A stretch of DNA of 39,825 nucleotides from an uncultured Clostridia bacterium (GTDB lineage Bacteria; Bacillota; Clostridia; Christensenellales; UBA1750), in contig CANQPP010000018.1 of assembly GCA_947625765.1 (NCBI GenBank), positions 1-39,825 of the forward strand, written 5' to 3'. The notes under the pieces are model-generated. The model saw only the letters and a program-made list of their open reading frames with translations, did not search any database and had not been told where the DNA came from. Made by a program: the position numbers and the translations under genes. Positions 23,240 through 30,985 of this stretch are shown one piece after another. Within the stretch, counting starts at the first letter, position 1. The number at the start of each line of letters is the position of its first letter.

Positions 23240-24295
23240 ATGCGCGTTTGGTGTTTTCGGATCCTGGCCTTCCTGCTGTTCGTCGCCTGCCTGCTGCTCA
23301 CGCCCGCGGCCCTGGAGGCGCTGCCCGTTGAACCCCTTGACTACCTGCAAGGGGAGGGGCCCGCCTGGGAGGGCATACTGACTTTGGGCGTGGTGCAGGC
23401 CTTCGACCAGGGCGGGCTGAATAGCTGGCTCAACGCCCAGGCGCGCCTCTTTGAGAAGGAGCGGGAAGGGACTCTCTTGAGCATATCCCAAATGAACGTG
23501 AGCGAGTACCGTTCCCTCAAGGCGGCCCGCGCCCTGCCGGATGCACTGATCCTAAGCGGCGGCGTGGAGACGGACCCGGAGGGGACGCTGCTGCCCATCT
23601 CCGGCGGGCAGGCGGGGCTGCGGGAGGCGCTGCTGCGCGCGGGGCAGAGGGGCGGCAAGCAGTACGGCCTGCCGCTGGCCTTAGGGGCCTACGGCCTGCT
23701 GGGCGACCGGGAATGGCTGGACGGCGAGCAGCTTTTCCCGGAGACGCCGGTGGAGGAACTCTGCACGGCCCTCCGGGAGAAAAAGCGCGGGATCGCCCTG
23801 CCCGCGCCTTCCTTCGCCCGGCCGGACCTGGCGCTTGAGGGGATGGACCCGAAGCTCATCGCCCTGGCCGAAACGGGCGTTAGGGCGCGGCTGTGGCCGG
23901 ACTTTGCGCTGGACAGGAAGTACGCCTTCTATCTGGCCACCCAGAGGGAGGTCAGGCGCATGGAGCAGCTGCGGGCGGCGGGCCGGGGTTTTGCGACCTG
24001 CATGTGGACGCCGGGGGAGCGCTGCCGGGGCGACCTGGGGCTGTACCTGTGCGTGACCGCGCCCGCATACAGTGGCCACGGCGGGGACGCGGAGGAGCGG
24101 CTGGCGGCCCTTGGCGCCTTCACGGCCCGCCTGCTGGGCGAGGAGGCGCAGGCGGCCCTTGCCGACGCAGGGCTGTTCTCCGCGCGGGAGGGATGCAGGC
24201 TGTATACGGAGGGCGATATGGCGGCTCTGGAACAGAGCCTGGAGAGACCTATGGATGCCCCCAACATATTCGACGAGGGGCAGGCGGGAACGTGA
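23240..24295 (+). CDS. exported solute-binding-like protein, function unknown
   Basis: 351 aa. The N-terminus (residues 1-27) is an export signal with a hydrophobic core; Cys17 in FVAC could be a non-standard lipobox. The body resembles family-1 extracellular solute-binding proteins: an early LNAQARLFEKE helix, the QYGLPLALGAYGLLGDREWL segment typical of such proteins, and a late FTARLLGEEAQAALADAGLFSA segment. It is shorter than usual (400-450) and has few conserved ligand residues. It lies after the ABC-2 exporter genes behind their terminator, with its ribosome binding site inside that terminator stem. The partner is not evident, as the ABC-2 system is not an importer. Confidence 0.65.
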   Translation: MRVWCFRILAFLLFVACLLLTPAALEALPVEPLDYLQGEGPAWEGILTLGVVQAFDQGGLNSWLNAQARLFEKEREGTLLSISQMNVSEYRSLKAARALPDALILSGGVETDPEGTLLPISGGQAGLREALLRAGQRGGKQYGLPLALGAYGLLGDREWLDGEQLFPETPVEELCTALREKKRGIALPAPSFARPDLALEGMDPKLIALAETGVRARLWPDFALDRKYAFYLATQREVRRMEQLRAAGRGFATCMWTPGERCRGDLGLYLCVTAPAYSGHGGDAEERLAALGAFTARLLGEEAQAALADAGLFSAREGCRLYTEGDMAALEQSLERPMDAPNIFDEGQAGT

Positions 24296-24322
24296 AGAAC
24301 CCTTTCCCGCGTTTGTTCTTGA

Positions 24323-24352
24323 TTGTTTGGGCCAAATAGGGTAAACTATACT
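24323..24352 (+). promoter_or_regulatory. possible promoter of the murB operon
   Basis: TATACT at 24347-24352 is a good -10 box; TTGTTT at 24323-24328 with 18-bp spacing is a poor -35 box. Confidence 0.45.
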
Positions 24353-24415
24353 TAACAATGAAGGTCAGAACGGAACGATGCGCACGCGGCGACCGATGCG
24401 AAGGAGGGGATCTGG

Positions 24416-25318
24416 GTGCCCGGCAGCCTTGAGGCCCTGCCCTTTCGGGGCGAGCTGACACGCGACGAGCCCATGCGCCTGCACACCACGCTGCGCGTGG
24501 GCGGCCCGGCGGAGTACTTCCTGCGCGCAGAGGGCGAGGAGGACGTGCTGCTGGCCATCCGCGCCTGCAGAGAGTTGGAGATGCCGCTGCTGTTTCTGGG
24601 ACGCGGCAGCAATCTGGTGGTCAGGGACGGCGGGATCGAAGGCCTCACCGTGTATCTGGGCGAGGGATTCGGCCGGATGCGCGTGGAGGGAGAACGGATT
24701 TACGCCCAGGCGGGGGCGCGGCTGCAGGCCCTCTCGCGCCTGGCGCTGGAGAACGGCCTGGCAGGGCTGGAGTTCGCCGAGGGCATCCCCGGTGCTTTGG
24801 GCGGCGCGCTGCTCATGAACGCGGGCGCCTACGGGGGCGAGATGTCCCAGGTGGTAGAGAGCCTGCGCGTGGCCGACCGCGAGGGAAATGTGCATGAGCT
24901 TTCCTGCGAGGAGGCCGCCTTCTCCTACCGCCATTCCCGCATGATGGAGGAAAACAGCTGCGTGCTCTCCGCCGTGCTGCGTTTATCTCACGGGGACAAG
25001 GCGCAGATCGGGGCTCTCATGGAGGACTACGCCCGCAGGCGGCGGGAAAAGCAGCCCCTGCAATACCCCTCCTGCGGCAGCTTCTTCAAGCGGCCGGAGG
25101 GCCATTTCGCGGGCAAGCTCATCGAGGACGCGGGGCTCAAGGGCCGCCGCGTGGGGGACATGGAGGTCTCCACGCTGCACGCGGGCTTCCTCATCAACCG
25201 CGGGCACGCCAGCGCGAAGGATGTGCTGACGCTCATGCAGCAGGTACAGGCGGAGGTCTACGAGCGCTTCGGCGTCCATTTGGAGCCGGAGGCGCGCATC
25301 GTGGGACACGACGCATAG
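24416..25318 (+). CDS. murB: UDP-N-acetylenolpyruvoylglucosamine reductase MurB
   Basis: 300 aa. Starts with GTG at 24416, preceded by AAGGAGGGG with 6-nt spacing. FAD-linked reductase making UDP-MurNAc from UDP-GlcNAc-enolpyruvate with NADPH, in the cytoplasmic stage of peptidoglycan synthesis. Motifs: TTLRVGGPAEYF (about 24-35), GRGSNLVVRDGG (FAD site), EGIPGALGGALLMNAGAYGG, the proton-donor serine segment YPSCGSFFKRP, and a final glutamate in LEPEARIVG. The shorter form, without the extra domain of E. coli MurB, is that of Gram-positives. First gene of a long operon; murB next to rapZ is a common order in Clostridia. Confidence 0.95.
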   Translation: MPGSLEALPFRGELTRDEPMRLHTTLRVGGPAEYFLRAEGEEDVLLAIRACRELEMPLLFLGRGSNLVVRDGGIEGLTVYLGEGFGRMRVEGERIYAQAGARLQALSRLALENGLAGLEFAEGIPGALGGALLMNAGAYGGEMSQVVESLRVADREGNVHELSCEEAAFSYRHSRMMEENSCVLSAVLRLSHGDKAQIGALMEDYARRRREKQPLQYPSCGSFFKRPEGHFAGKLIEDAGLKGRRVGDMEVSTLHAGFLINRGHASAKDVLTLMQQVQAEVYERFGVHLEPEARIVGHDA

Positions 25319-25358
25319 AGATACATCTATACATAGAAGGAAACGGGGGGATGCTGTT

Positions 25359-26207
25359 ATGCAGCTTCTGATCGTGACGGGCCTTTCCGGGGCCGGAAAG
25401 ACGACGGCGCTCAAGTCGCTGGAGGATATGGGCTTTTACTGCGTGGACAACCTGCCGCCCGTCCTGGTGCCGCAGATGGCCAAGCTCTGCGACGAAACGG
25501 AGAGCATCGACCGGGTGGCCCTGGGCATCGACATCCGCGGGGGCGTGTTCTTCAGCGGCATCGACAAGACGCTCAAGGAATTGGACGAGAGGCGGATCCC
25601 CTACGAGATCCTGTTCTACGACGCGGCGGACGAGGAGCTGATCCGCCGCTATAAGGAGACCAGGCGCGCCCATCCCCTGGGCGACGACGGCATGCTGGGC
25701 GAGATCATCCGCAAGGAGCGGCAAATGCTTGTTTCCCTGAAGGCCCGCGCCACCCGCGTGATCGACACCACCTCCATGCTCACCCGCCACTCCCGCGAGA
25801 TGCTTTTGCGGCTCTACGGCGGCGGGGACATCGACAAGTCCCTGCACGTGAGCGTGGTCTCCTTCGGCTTTAAGCGGGGCATCCCCCAGGAAGCGGACCT
25901 GGTGTTCGACGTGCGCTTCATCCCCAACCCCTTCTACGACAGCACCATGCGCGGCATGAACGGGCTGGACAAGCCCGTGCGCGACTTCGTGTTCTCCTAC
26001 GAGGAGAGCCACGAGTTCATGCAAAAGACGCTGGATATGCTCTGCTACCTGATCCCGCGCTACGTCTCCGAGGGCAAGGCGCGGCTGGTGGTGGGCATCG
26101 GCTGCACGGGCGGCCAGCACCGCAGCGTGGTGCTGGCGGAGGCCCTGGCGACCGCCCTGCACGAGAAGGGCTTCCACACCTCCGTCACACACCGCGACCT
26201 GCCCTGA
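25359..26207 (+). CDS. rapZ: RapZ/YvcJ family nucleotide-binding protein
   Basis: 282 aa, full length. P-loop GLSGAGKT (8-15), the following SLEDMGFYCVDNLPP segment, a Walker B-like region, and the C-terminal RapZ domain with FGFKRGIPQEADLVFDVRF and GIGCTGGQHRSV. In E. coli RapZ guides RNase E to small RNAs controlling amino-sugar synthesis; in B. subtilis YvcJ binds and hydrolyses nucleotides and affects competence. It sits between murB and whiA, but the usual yvcK between rapZ and whiA is missing: only 45 bp separate the two genes. Confidence 0.95.
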   Translation: MQLLIVTGLSGAGKTTALKSLEDMGFYCVDNLPPVLVPQMAKLCDETESIDRVALGIDIRGGVFFSGIDKTLKELDERRIPYEILFYDAADEELIRRYKETRRAHPLGDDGMLGEIIRKERQMLVSLKARATRVIDTTSMLTRHSREMLLRLYGGGDIDKSLHVSVVSFGFKRGIPQEADLVFDVRFIPNPFYDSTMRGMNGLDKPVRDFVFSYEESHEFMQKTLDMLCYLIPRYVSEGKARLVVGIGCTGGQHRSVVLAEALATALHEKGFHTSVTHRDLP

Positions 26208-26252
26208 TCGTTTCCCCTTGAAACGGCTTTCCATGGAAAGGAGGGGAGAGCC

Positions 26253-27209
26253 ATGTCCTTTTCGTCCGCCGCCAAGCAGGAGCTCTGCCGCCTGGAGGGG
26301 TATAAGAGCTGCTGCGCCTTGGCGGAGCTGGCCGGGCTTTTGCACGGCTGCGCCTCCCTGCACTTGAGCCGCGAGGGCTGGGGGCTGACCTTAGGCACCG
26401 AGAGCCCCGCCGTGGCCCGCCGCGCCAATCGGCTGCTCAAGGAGGTCTTTTCCGCCAGGCCGCAGCTGAGCACCATGCAGAGGAGGAGCTTCGGCCACAC
26501 GAAGGTCTACCGGGTGTCCGTCCGCCCCGGCGAGGGCGTGCGGGACATCCTTGTGGCCGCAGGGCTGCTCAAGCAGGACGAAGGCGGCCTGCGCCTGCTG
26601 CACGCGGTGCCGACGGGCCTGCTGCGCCGTCAGTGCTGCAAGTACGCCTATCTGCGCGGGGCGTTTTTGGCCTCCGGGTATCTGAACGACCCCGGCAAGG
26701 GCTACCATCTGGAGATCTCCGGCCCCGACGCGGGCTATGCCCAGAGCCTCAGCCGCTTTCTGAACCGGCTGGGCCTGCGCGCCCGCGTGGTGGAGCGGAA
26801 GGAACAGCAGGTGGTCTACCTAAAGGACAGCGAGCAGATCGTGACCTTTTTGGGCATGATCGGCGCGCACACGGCGCTTCTTAAGATGGAAAGCGTGCGC
26901 GTAGAGAAGGACATGCGGAACCGCGTGAACCGCATCGTCAACTGCGAGCAGGCAAACATAGAAAAAACGCTCTCCGCCTCCCAGAGGCAGGTGGAAGCCA
27001 TACGCACGTTGGAGAGGCTCGGCGGCTTAAAGAGGCTGACCCCGGCCCTGCTCAAGACGGCGGAGCTGCGCCTGGAATATCCGGACGCGACGCTGCAGGA
27101 GCTGGGCGAGTATTTCAGCCCGCCGGCCGGCAAATCCGCCGTGAACCACAGGCTCCGCAAGCTCGAAGAGCTGGCCCTGGCGTGGAAGGAGAGCGCGGGA
27201 GAGGAGTAG
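26253..27209 (+). CDS. whiA: WhiA-type DNA-binding protein
   Basis: 318 aa, normal length. N-terminal half: a degenerate LAGLIDADG homing-endonuclease-like domain (CKYAYLRGAFLASGYLNDP is its most typical part); C-terminal helix-turn-helix domain (about 225-312) with NIEKTLSASQRQVEAI, RLEYPDATLQELG and SAVNHRLRKLEE. WhiA is conserved in Gram-positives; it regulates sporulation genes in Streptomyces and affects cell division and chromosome segregation in Bacillus without being a clear transcription factor. Ribosome binding site AAAGGAGGGG. It lies between rapZ and the HPr-like gene, a standard cluster. Confidence 0.95.
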   Translation: MSFSSAAKQELCRLEGYKSCCALAELAGLLHGCASLHLSREGWGLTLGTESPAVARRANRLLKEVFSARPQLSTMQRRSFGHTKVYRVSVRPGEGVRDILVAAGLLKQDEGGLRLLHAVPTGLLRRQCCKYAYLRGAFLASGYLNDPGKGYHLEISGPDAGYAQSLSRFLNRLGLRARVVERKEQQVVYLKDSEQIVTFLGMIGAHTALLKMESVRVEKDMRNRVNRIVNCEQANIEKTLSASQRQVEAIRTLERLGGLKRLTPALLKTAELRLEYPDATLQELGEYFSPPAGKSAVNHRLRKLEELALAWKESAGEE

Positions 27210-27214
27210 GCACC

Positions 27215-27475
27215 ATGGCAAAAAGGCTGGTAGAGAACGCAAAGCGGATGAACGCAGACACCGCCACGCGCCTTGTGCGCCTGGCGGGCGGCTTCCGCTC
27301 CCTGATCACGCTGGAGACGGGCGGCAAGCAGGTGAACGCCAAGTCGCTGATGGGCGTGATGACGCTGGAGGAGGAAAAGTCCCGCGTGGTGCTGGTGACG
27401 GCCACCGGCGCGGACGCCGGACGGGCCGCGGACGCGGTCGCCGCCCTGCTGGAGGGGCGGCCGCTGGCCAGCTGA
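27215..27475 (+). CDS. Crh/HPr-like protein without the active-site histidine
   Basis: 86 aa. The start at 27215 is preceded by GAGGAG, which overlaps the whiA stop; an in-frame ATG at 27182 lies within whiA. Fold and length are those of HPr, with KQVNAKSLMGVMTL carrying Ser44, equivalent to regulatory Ser46. At the place of the GLHARPA active site it reads MNADTATRL, so His15 is replaced and PEP-dependent phosphorylation is not possible. This is the situation of Crh, which sits in the same place (after whiA, in the yvcJKL cluster) in Bacillus and acts with CcpA after serine phosphorylation. So it is probably a functional counterpart of Crh, by position and residues; hprK and ccpA are not in the window. 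Confidence 0.88.
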   Translation: MAKRLVENAKRMNADTATRLVRLAGGFRSLITLETGGKQVNAKSLMGVMTLEEEKSRVVLVTATGADAGRAADAVAALLEGRPLAS

Positions 27476-27506
27476 AAGGCCCAAACGGAAGGAGGGAGAG
27501 AGCTTT

Positions 27507-28325
27507 ATGCGCATGTTCGACTTCGTGACGCCGGACGGCGTGACGCTGCAAGCGTATGCCTGGGAAGCGGAGGGGCAGAAGGCCGACCTGTGCGTGATCC
27601 ACGGCCTGGGGGAGCACGCGGGCCGCTACGAGAAAATGGCGCAGGCGCTGAACGAGAGAGGGATCGGCGTGTACGCCTACGACCAGCGGGGCCACGGCCG
27701 CTCGCCGGGCAAGCGGGCCGTCGCGCGTTTGAAGGACTTGAGCAGCGACGCGCGCGCCTTCACCGACAGGATCCATAAGGAAAACGGCCTGCCCGCCTTC
27801 CTGTTCGGCCACTCCATGGGCGGCGGCGTCGGGCTGTATACGCTCATCAACAACTGCCCGGACATCGTGGGGGCCGTGATCACGAGCCCGTGGCTGTACC
27901 TTAAAAACCCGCCTTCCCGCGCGCTCATCCGCGCGGTGGCGGCGCTGCCCTGGCTGGTCAAGTCGCTCAACATCTCCAACGGCCTGGGCGCGGGGCTGCT
28001 CAGCCACGACACGGCCGTGACCGAGGCCTACACGAAGGACCCGCTCAACCACGGCATGATCGGCCTGTCCCTGGCCGCGGACATGATGCTGGGCGGGGAG
28101 GACACCATCCGCAGCGCGGCCCGCTTGAGCAAGCCCCTTTTGCTCTGCCATGGCGAGGCGGACGGCATCTGCGATGTGGAGGGCAGCCGCGCCTTCGCGG
28201 CGAACGCGGGGCCGCTGTGCACGTTCAAGACCTTCCCCGGCCAGTTCCACGAGCTGCACAACGAGCCGGAGGTCCAGCAGGAGCTGTTCAAGATGGAGGC
28301 GGACTTTATTTTGGGCCTGCTGTAA
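27507..28325 (+). CDS. alpha/beta hydrolase, monoacylglycerol lipase / lysophospholipase-like
   Basis: 272 aa. Hydrolase_4-type serine hydrolase: HGLGEHAGRY (oxyanion region, 32-41), DQRGHGRSPG (59-68), nucleophile elbow GHSMGG with Ser103, the acid in CHGEADGICD and the catalytic His in FPGQFHELHNEPE. This set is typical of monoacylglycerol lipases and of PldB/YtpA lysophospholipases. No signal peptide, so cytoplasmic. Ribosome binding site AAGGAGGGAG. It is 31 bp after the HPr-like gene and belongs to the same operon. The true substrate is not certain. Confidence 0.9.
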   Translation: MRMFDFVTPDGVTLQAYAWEAEGQKADLCVIHGLGEHAGRYEKMAQALNERGIGVYAYDQRGHGRSPGKRAVARLKDLSSDARAFTDRIHKENGLPAFLFGHSMGGGVGLYTLINNCPDIVGAVITSPWLYLKNPPSRALIRAVAALPWLVKSLNISNGLGAGLLSHDTAVTEAYTKDPLNHGMIGLSLAADMMLGGEDTIRSAARLSKPLLLCHGEADGICDVEGSRAFAANAGPLCTFKTFPGQFHELHNEPEVQQELFKMEADFILGLL

Positions 28326-28359
28326 GGCAAAAAAAGACGGAGGATGACGCTGGAAAAAT

Positions 28360-29127
28360 ATGGTCAAGAAGCTGCAGGAGATCGTGCGGGAGGCGGGCAA
28401 AAAGATGCTCGCCTACCGGGACGTTAAGACCTTCCAGAAGGAAGGCCACTTTAACTATGTGACCGAGGCGGACATCGCCGTGGAATCCTTCCTGATCGAG
28501 AGCATCGCGCCTCTGGTGGCAGGGGCGCAGTTCTTCGCCGAGGAGAAGGAGAACGCGGCGCTGACGGACGCGCCCACCTGGGTGATCGACCCCATCGACG
28601 GCACCACCAACTTCATGCGCGGCCGCGGGGTGTCCAGCATCTCCGTGGCGCTGCTGCGGGGGAAGGAGCCGGTCTTGGGCCTCGTGTACGACCCCTACAA
28701 GGACGAGATGTTCCTTGCCGAAAAGGGCAAGGGCGCGCTTTGCAACGGCGCGCCCATCCACGTGTCGGACACGCCCTTTGAACGGGCGCTGGTGGCCTTT
28801 GGCACCTCGCCCTACGAGGCCTCTTTGGCTAAACACACAACCGAGCTGCTCTGGCCCTTCTTGCGGGACGCGGGCGACCTGCGGCGCTGCGGCTCGGCGG
28901 CGCTGGACCTCTGCGACCTGGCCTGCGGCAGGAGCGACGTGTTCTTTGAACTGAAGCTCTCGCCCTGGGATTTCAGCGCCGGCGCGCTCATCGTGCAGGA
29001 GGCGGGCGGCCGCTTCTGCCAGCCGGACAAGGAGGGGCTGTTCTTCGGCGCGCCCTCGCCCATCCTGGCCGCGAACGGGCCCTGCTTTGAAAAGGCGTAT
29101 GCCATACTCCGCGGGGAGGTGGATTAA
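28360..29127 (+). CDS. inositol monophosphatase family phosphatase
   Basis: 255 aa. Lithium-sensitive Mg-dependent phosphatase family: metal residues Glu61-Glu62 region (FFAEEKEN), VIDPIDGTTNFMRG (about 75-88) and the C-terminal LSPWDFSAGALIVQEAGG. Members cleave inositol phosphate, fructose-1,6-bisphosphate, PAP or histidinol phosphate; the motifs alone do not decide. The ATG at 28360 is forced by an upstream in-frame stop; the nearest GGAGG is 15 nt away, so translation may be weak or coupled. In the operon between the lipase and the Tgt-like gene. Confidence 0.88.
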   Translation: MVKKLQEIVREAGKKMLAYRDVKTFQKEGHFNYVTEADIAVESFLIESIAPLVAGAQFFAEEKENAALTDAPTWVIDPIDGTTNFMRGRGVSSISVALLRGKEPVLGLVYDPYKDEMFLAEKGKGALCNGAPIHVSDTPFERALVAFGTSPYEASLAKHTTELLWPFLRDAGDLRRCGSAALDLCDLACGRSDVFFELKLSPWDFSAGALIVQEAGGRFCQPDKEGLFFGAPSPILAANGPCFEKAYAILRGEVD

Positions 29128-29133
29128 AAAGAA

Positions 29134-30222
29134 ATGCGCCTGCAAACGCCCCACGGCGAGCTGTGCCTGCCCGCCTTTTTCCCCGACGGCACGCAGGGCG
29201 TGGTGCGCTGCGTGGACAGCGGGGATCTGCGCGACAGCCGCGTGCCCGGCCTGGTGATGAACACCTACCACCTTCTGTCCAAACCTGGCCCCGCGACGCT
29301 CAAGGCCATGGGCGGTCTGCACCGCTTCATCGGCTGGGACAGGCCCATACTCACGGACTCGGGCGGCTTCCAGGTGTTCTCCATGATCCGCGAGAACCCC
29401 AAGTACGGCGAGATCCGGCCCAACGAGATCGTCTTCCGCCCCGACGGCGGCAGGGACAAGCTGCTGCTCTCCCCGGAAAAGTGCATCCAGGCGCAGCTGA
29501 GCTATGGCGCGGACATCCTCATGTGCCTGGACTACTGCACCCACCCGGACGACCCCTACGAGGAGAACCTGCGCTCCGTGGAGACCACCGTGCGCTGGGC
29601 CAGGCGCTGCAAGGACGAGTACGAGCGCGCCATGCGCAGCCGCAAGGGAGCAAAACCCCTGCTCTTTGCCATCATACAGGGCGGCGGGGACGAGGGCCTG
29701 CGCAGGCAGTGCGCCGAGGCCCTCAAGGAGATCGGCTTCGACGGCTACGGCTTCGGCGGCTGGCCGCTGGACGAGCAGGGCAGGCTGGTGGAAAATATAC
29801 TGCGCCTGACCGCCGAGCTCATGCCGGACGAGACGCCCAAGTACGCCATGGGCCTTGGCATGCCCGAGGACGTGGTCGCCTGCTACGAGATGGGCTACAA
29901 CTTGTTCGACTGCGTGGTCCCCACCCGCGAGGCCCGGCACAACCGGCTCTACGTGTTCGACGAGAAGGTCTGGGCGCAGCCGGATTGGAGAAAAAAGCCC
30001 TTCGCCCGGCGCTACTACATACTGGACGACGAGCACCGCCGGGAGGAAGGGCCTGTTTCCCCGGCCTGCGACTGCTACCTCTGCCGGAATTACTCCCGCG
30101 CGTACCTGCGCCACCTGTACAGCGTGGGCGATTCCCTCGCCTACCGGCTGGCCACGCTCCACAACCTGCGCTTTTACACCATGCTTCTGGAGCGGCTGGC
30201 CGCGGAGGAGGACCATGGCTGA
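29134..30222 (+). CDS. tRNA-guanine transglycosylase (Tgt) family paralog
   Basis: 362 aa. The Tgt TIM-barrel is complete: TDSGGFQVFS (74-83, catalytic Asp75), AIIQGG (179-184), nucleophile Asp259 in LFDCVVPTR, and a zinc site C312, C314, C317, H343 with exactly the spacing of known Tgt enzymes. But two substrate regions differ from standard bacterial Tgt: the loop usually ending GGLAVGE reads GFGGWPLDEQG, and after PTR it reads EARHNRLY in place of the NARNG block. Standard Tgt exchanges guanine 34 for preQ1 in queuosine synthesis. Here no other queuosine gene (queA, queC, queG) is near, so a changed base or RNA target is possible. It overlaps the following methyltransferase by 8 bp. Confidence 0.88.
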   Translation: MRLQTPHGELCLPAFFPDGTQGVVRCVDSGDLRDSRVPGLVMNTYHLLSKPGPATLKAMGGLHRFIGWDRPILTDSGGFQVFSMIRENPKYGEIRPNEIVFRPDGGRDKLLLSPEKCIQAQLSYGADILMCLDYCTHPDDPYEENLRSVETTVRWARRCKDEYERAMRSRKGAKPLLFAIIQGGGDEGLRRQCAEALKEIGFDGYGFGGWPLDEQGRLVENILRLTAELMPDETPKYAMGLGMPEDVVACYEMGYNLFDCVVPTREARHNRLYVFDEKVWAQPDWRKKPFARRYYILDDEHRREEGPVSPACDCYLCRNYSRAYLRHLYSVGDSLAYRLATLHNLRFYTMLLERLAAEEDHG

Positions 30223-30985
30223 CCCGATCCTTGCCGCGCTTGCGCTGAGCCGCAAGTACGCCGACCTGGACGAGGGGCTGCTGGAGCGGGTGGTCGCGGA
30301 GGAGCGCGCCCGGCACCCCAAGGAAAAGGAGGCGCTCAAGGCCGTCAAGGACAGGCTGCACCAGATCCACGGCGCCTACGCCGGGGACGGGACGCGCGCC
30401 CTGCTTCGTAAGGCCCAGGAGGCGGGCGTTGCGGGACAGGAACGCTTCTTTTTGGAGAGGCACGCCTCCACCAGGGAGCGGCTGCCCATCGCGGAGGCGT
30501 TCTTTTCCGCCGTGCGTGCCTTTTGCCCCGCGGCCCGCTCGGTGCTGGACTTAGGCTGCGGCCTGGACCCGCTGTTCCTGCCCCTGCTGCCGGAGAGCAT
30601 ACAAAGCTACACGGCCCTTGACATAAGTAAGGACGCCGCGGCTCTTCTGAACCTCTACTTTGCCGAGAAGGGCCTGCCGGAAGGGGCACGCACCGCGGAC
30701 CTGCTCGTCCGGGACCCGGAGACGAAAGCGGACCTGGCGCTGCTCTTTAAGCTGCTGCCCCTGCTTGAGAGGCAGAAAAAGGGCCGCAGCCGGGAATTGC
30801 TGCGGTCCCTTCGGGTCACCTATGCGGCTGTGAGCTTCCCCTCCCGCTCTTTGAGCGGCAGGCGCAAGGGCATGGAGGAGAGCTACGCGGCGTTTCTGCG
30901 GGAGATGCTGCCGGGAACGGGCTGGTCCGTCGAGGAGGAGCGCGCGTTCCCGGGGGAGCTGCTCTACCTGCTCAAGAGGCGCTAG
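30215..30985 (+). CDS. 16S rRNA m7G1405 methyltransferase homolog (Rmt/Arm aminoglycoside-resistance family)
   Basis: 256 aa, close to RmtB (251). The ATG follows GAGGAGG and overlaps the tgt-like stop (ATGGCTGA). The full series of family blocks is present: SRKYADLDEG with VVAEERARH near the N-terminus, DRLHQIHGAY (46-55), HASTRERL (83-90), AdoMet motif LDLGCGLDPL (111-120), ALDIS (134-138), DLALLFKLLPLLERQ (173-187) and AVSFPSRSLSGRRKGM (205-220), then a final GELLYLLKRR. These correspond block by block to RmtB/ArmA-type enzymes, which methylate N7 of G1405 and give high resistance to 4,6-linked deoxystreptamine aminoglycosides. Here the gene is the last of a housekeeping operon, in local codon and base use, so it looks native. 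Resistance is inferred, not shown. Confidence 0.9.
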   Translation: MADPILAALALSRKYADLDEGLLERVVAEERARHPKEKEALKAVKDRLHQIHGAYAGDGTRALLRKAQEAGVAGQERFFLERHASTRERLPIAEAFFSAVRAFCPAARSVLDLGCGLDPLFLPLLPESIQSYTALDISKDAAALLNLYFAEKGLPEGARTADLLVRDPETKADLALLFKLLPLLERQKKGRSRELLRSLRVTYAAVSFPSRSLSGRRKGMEESYAAFLREMLPGTGWSVEEERAFPGELLYLLKRR

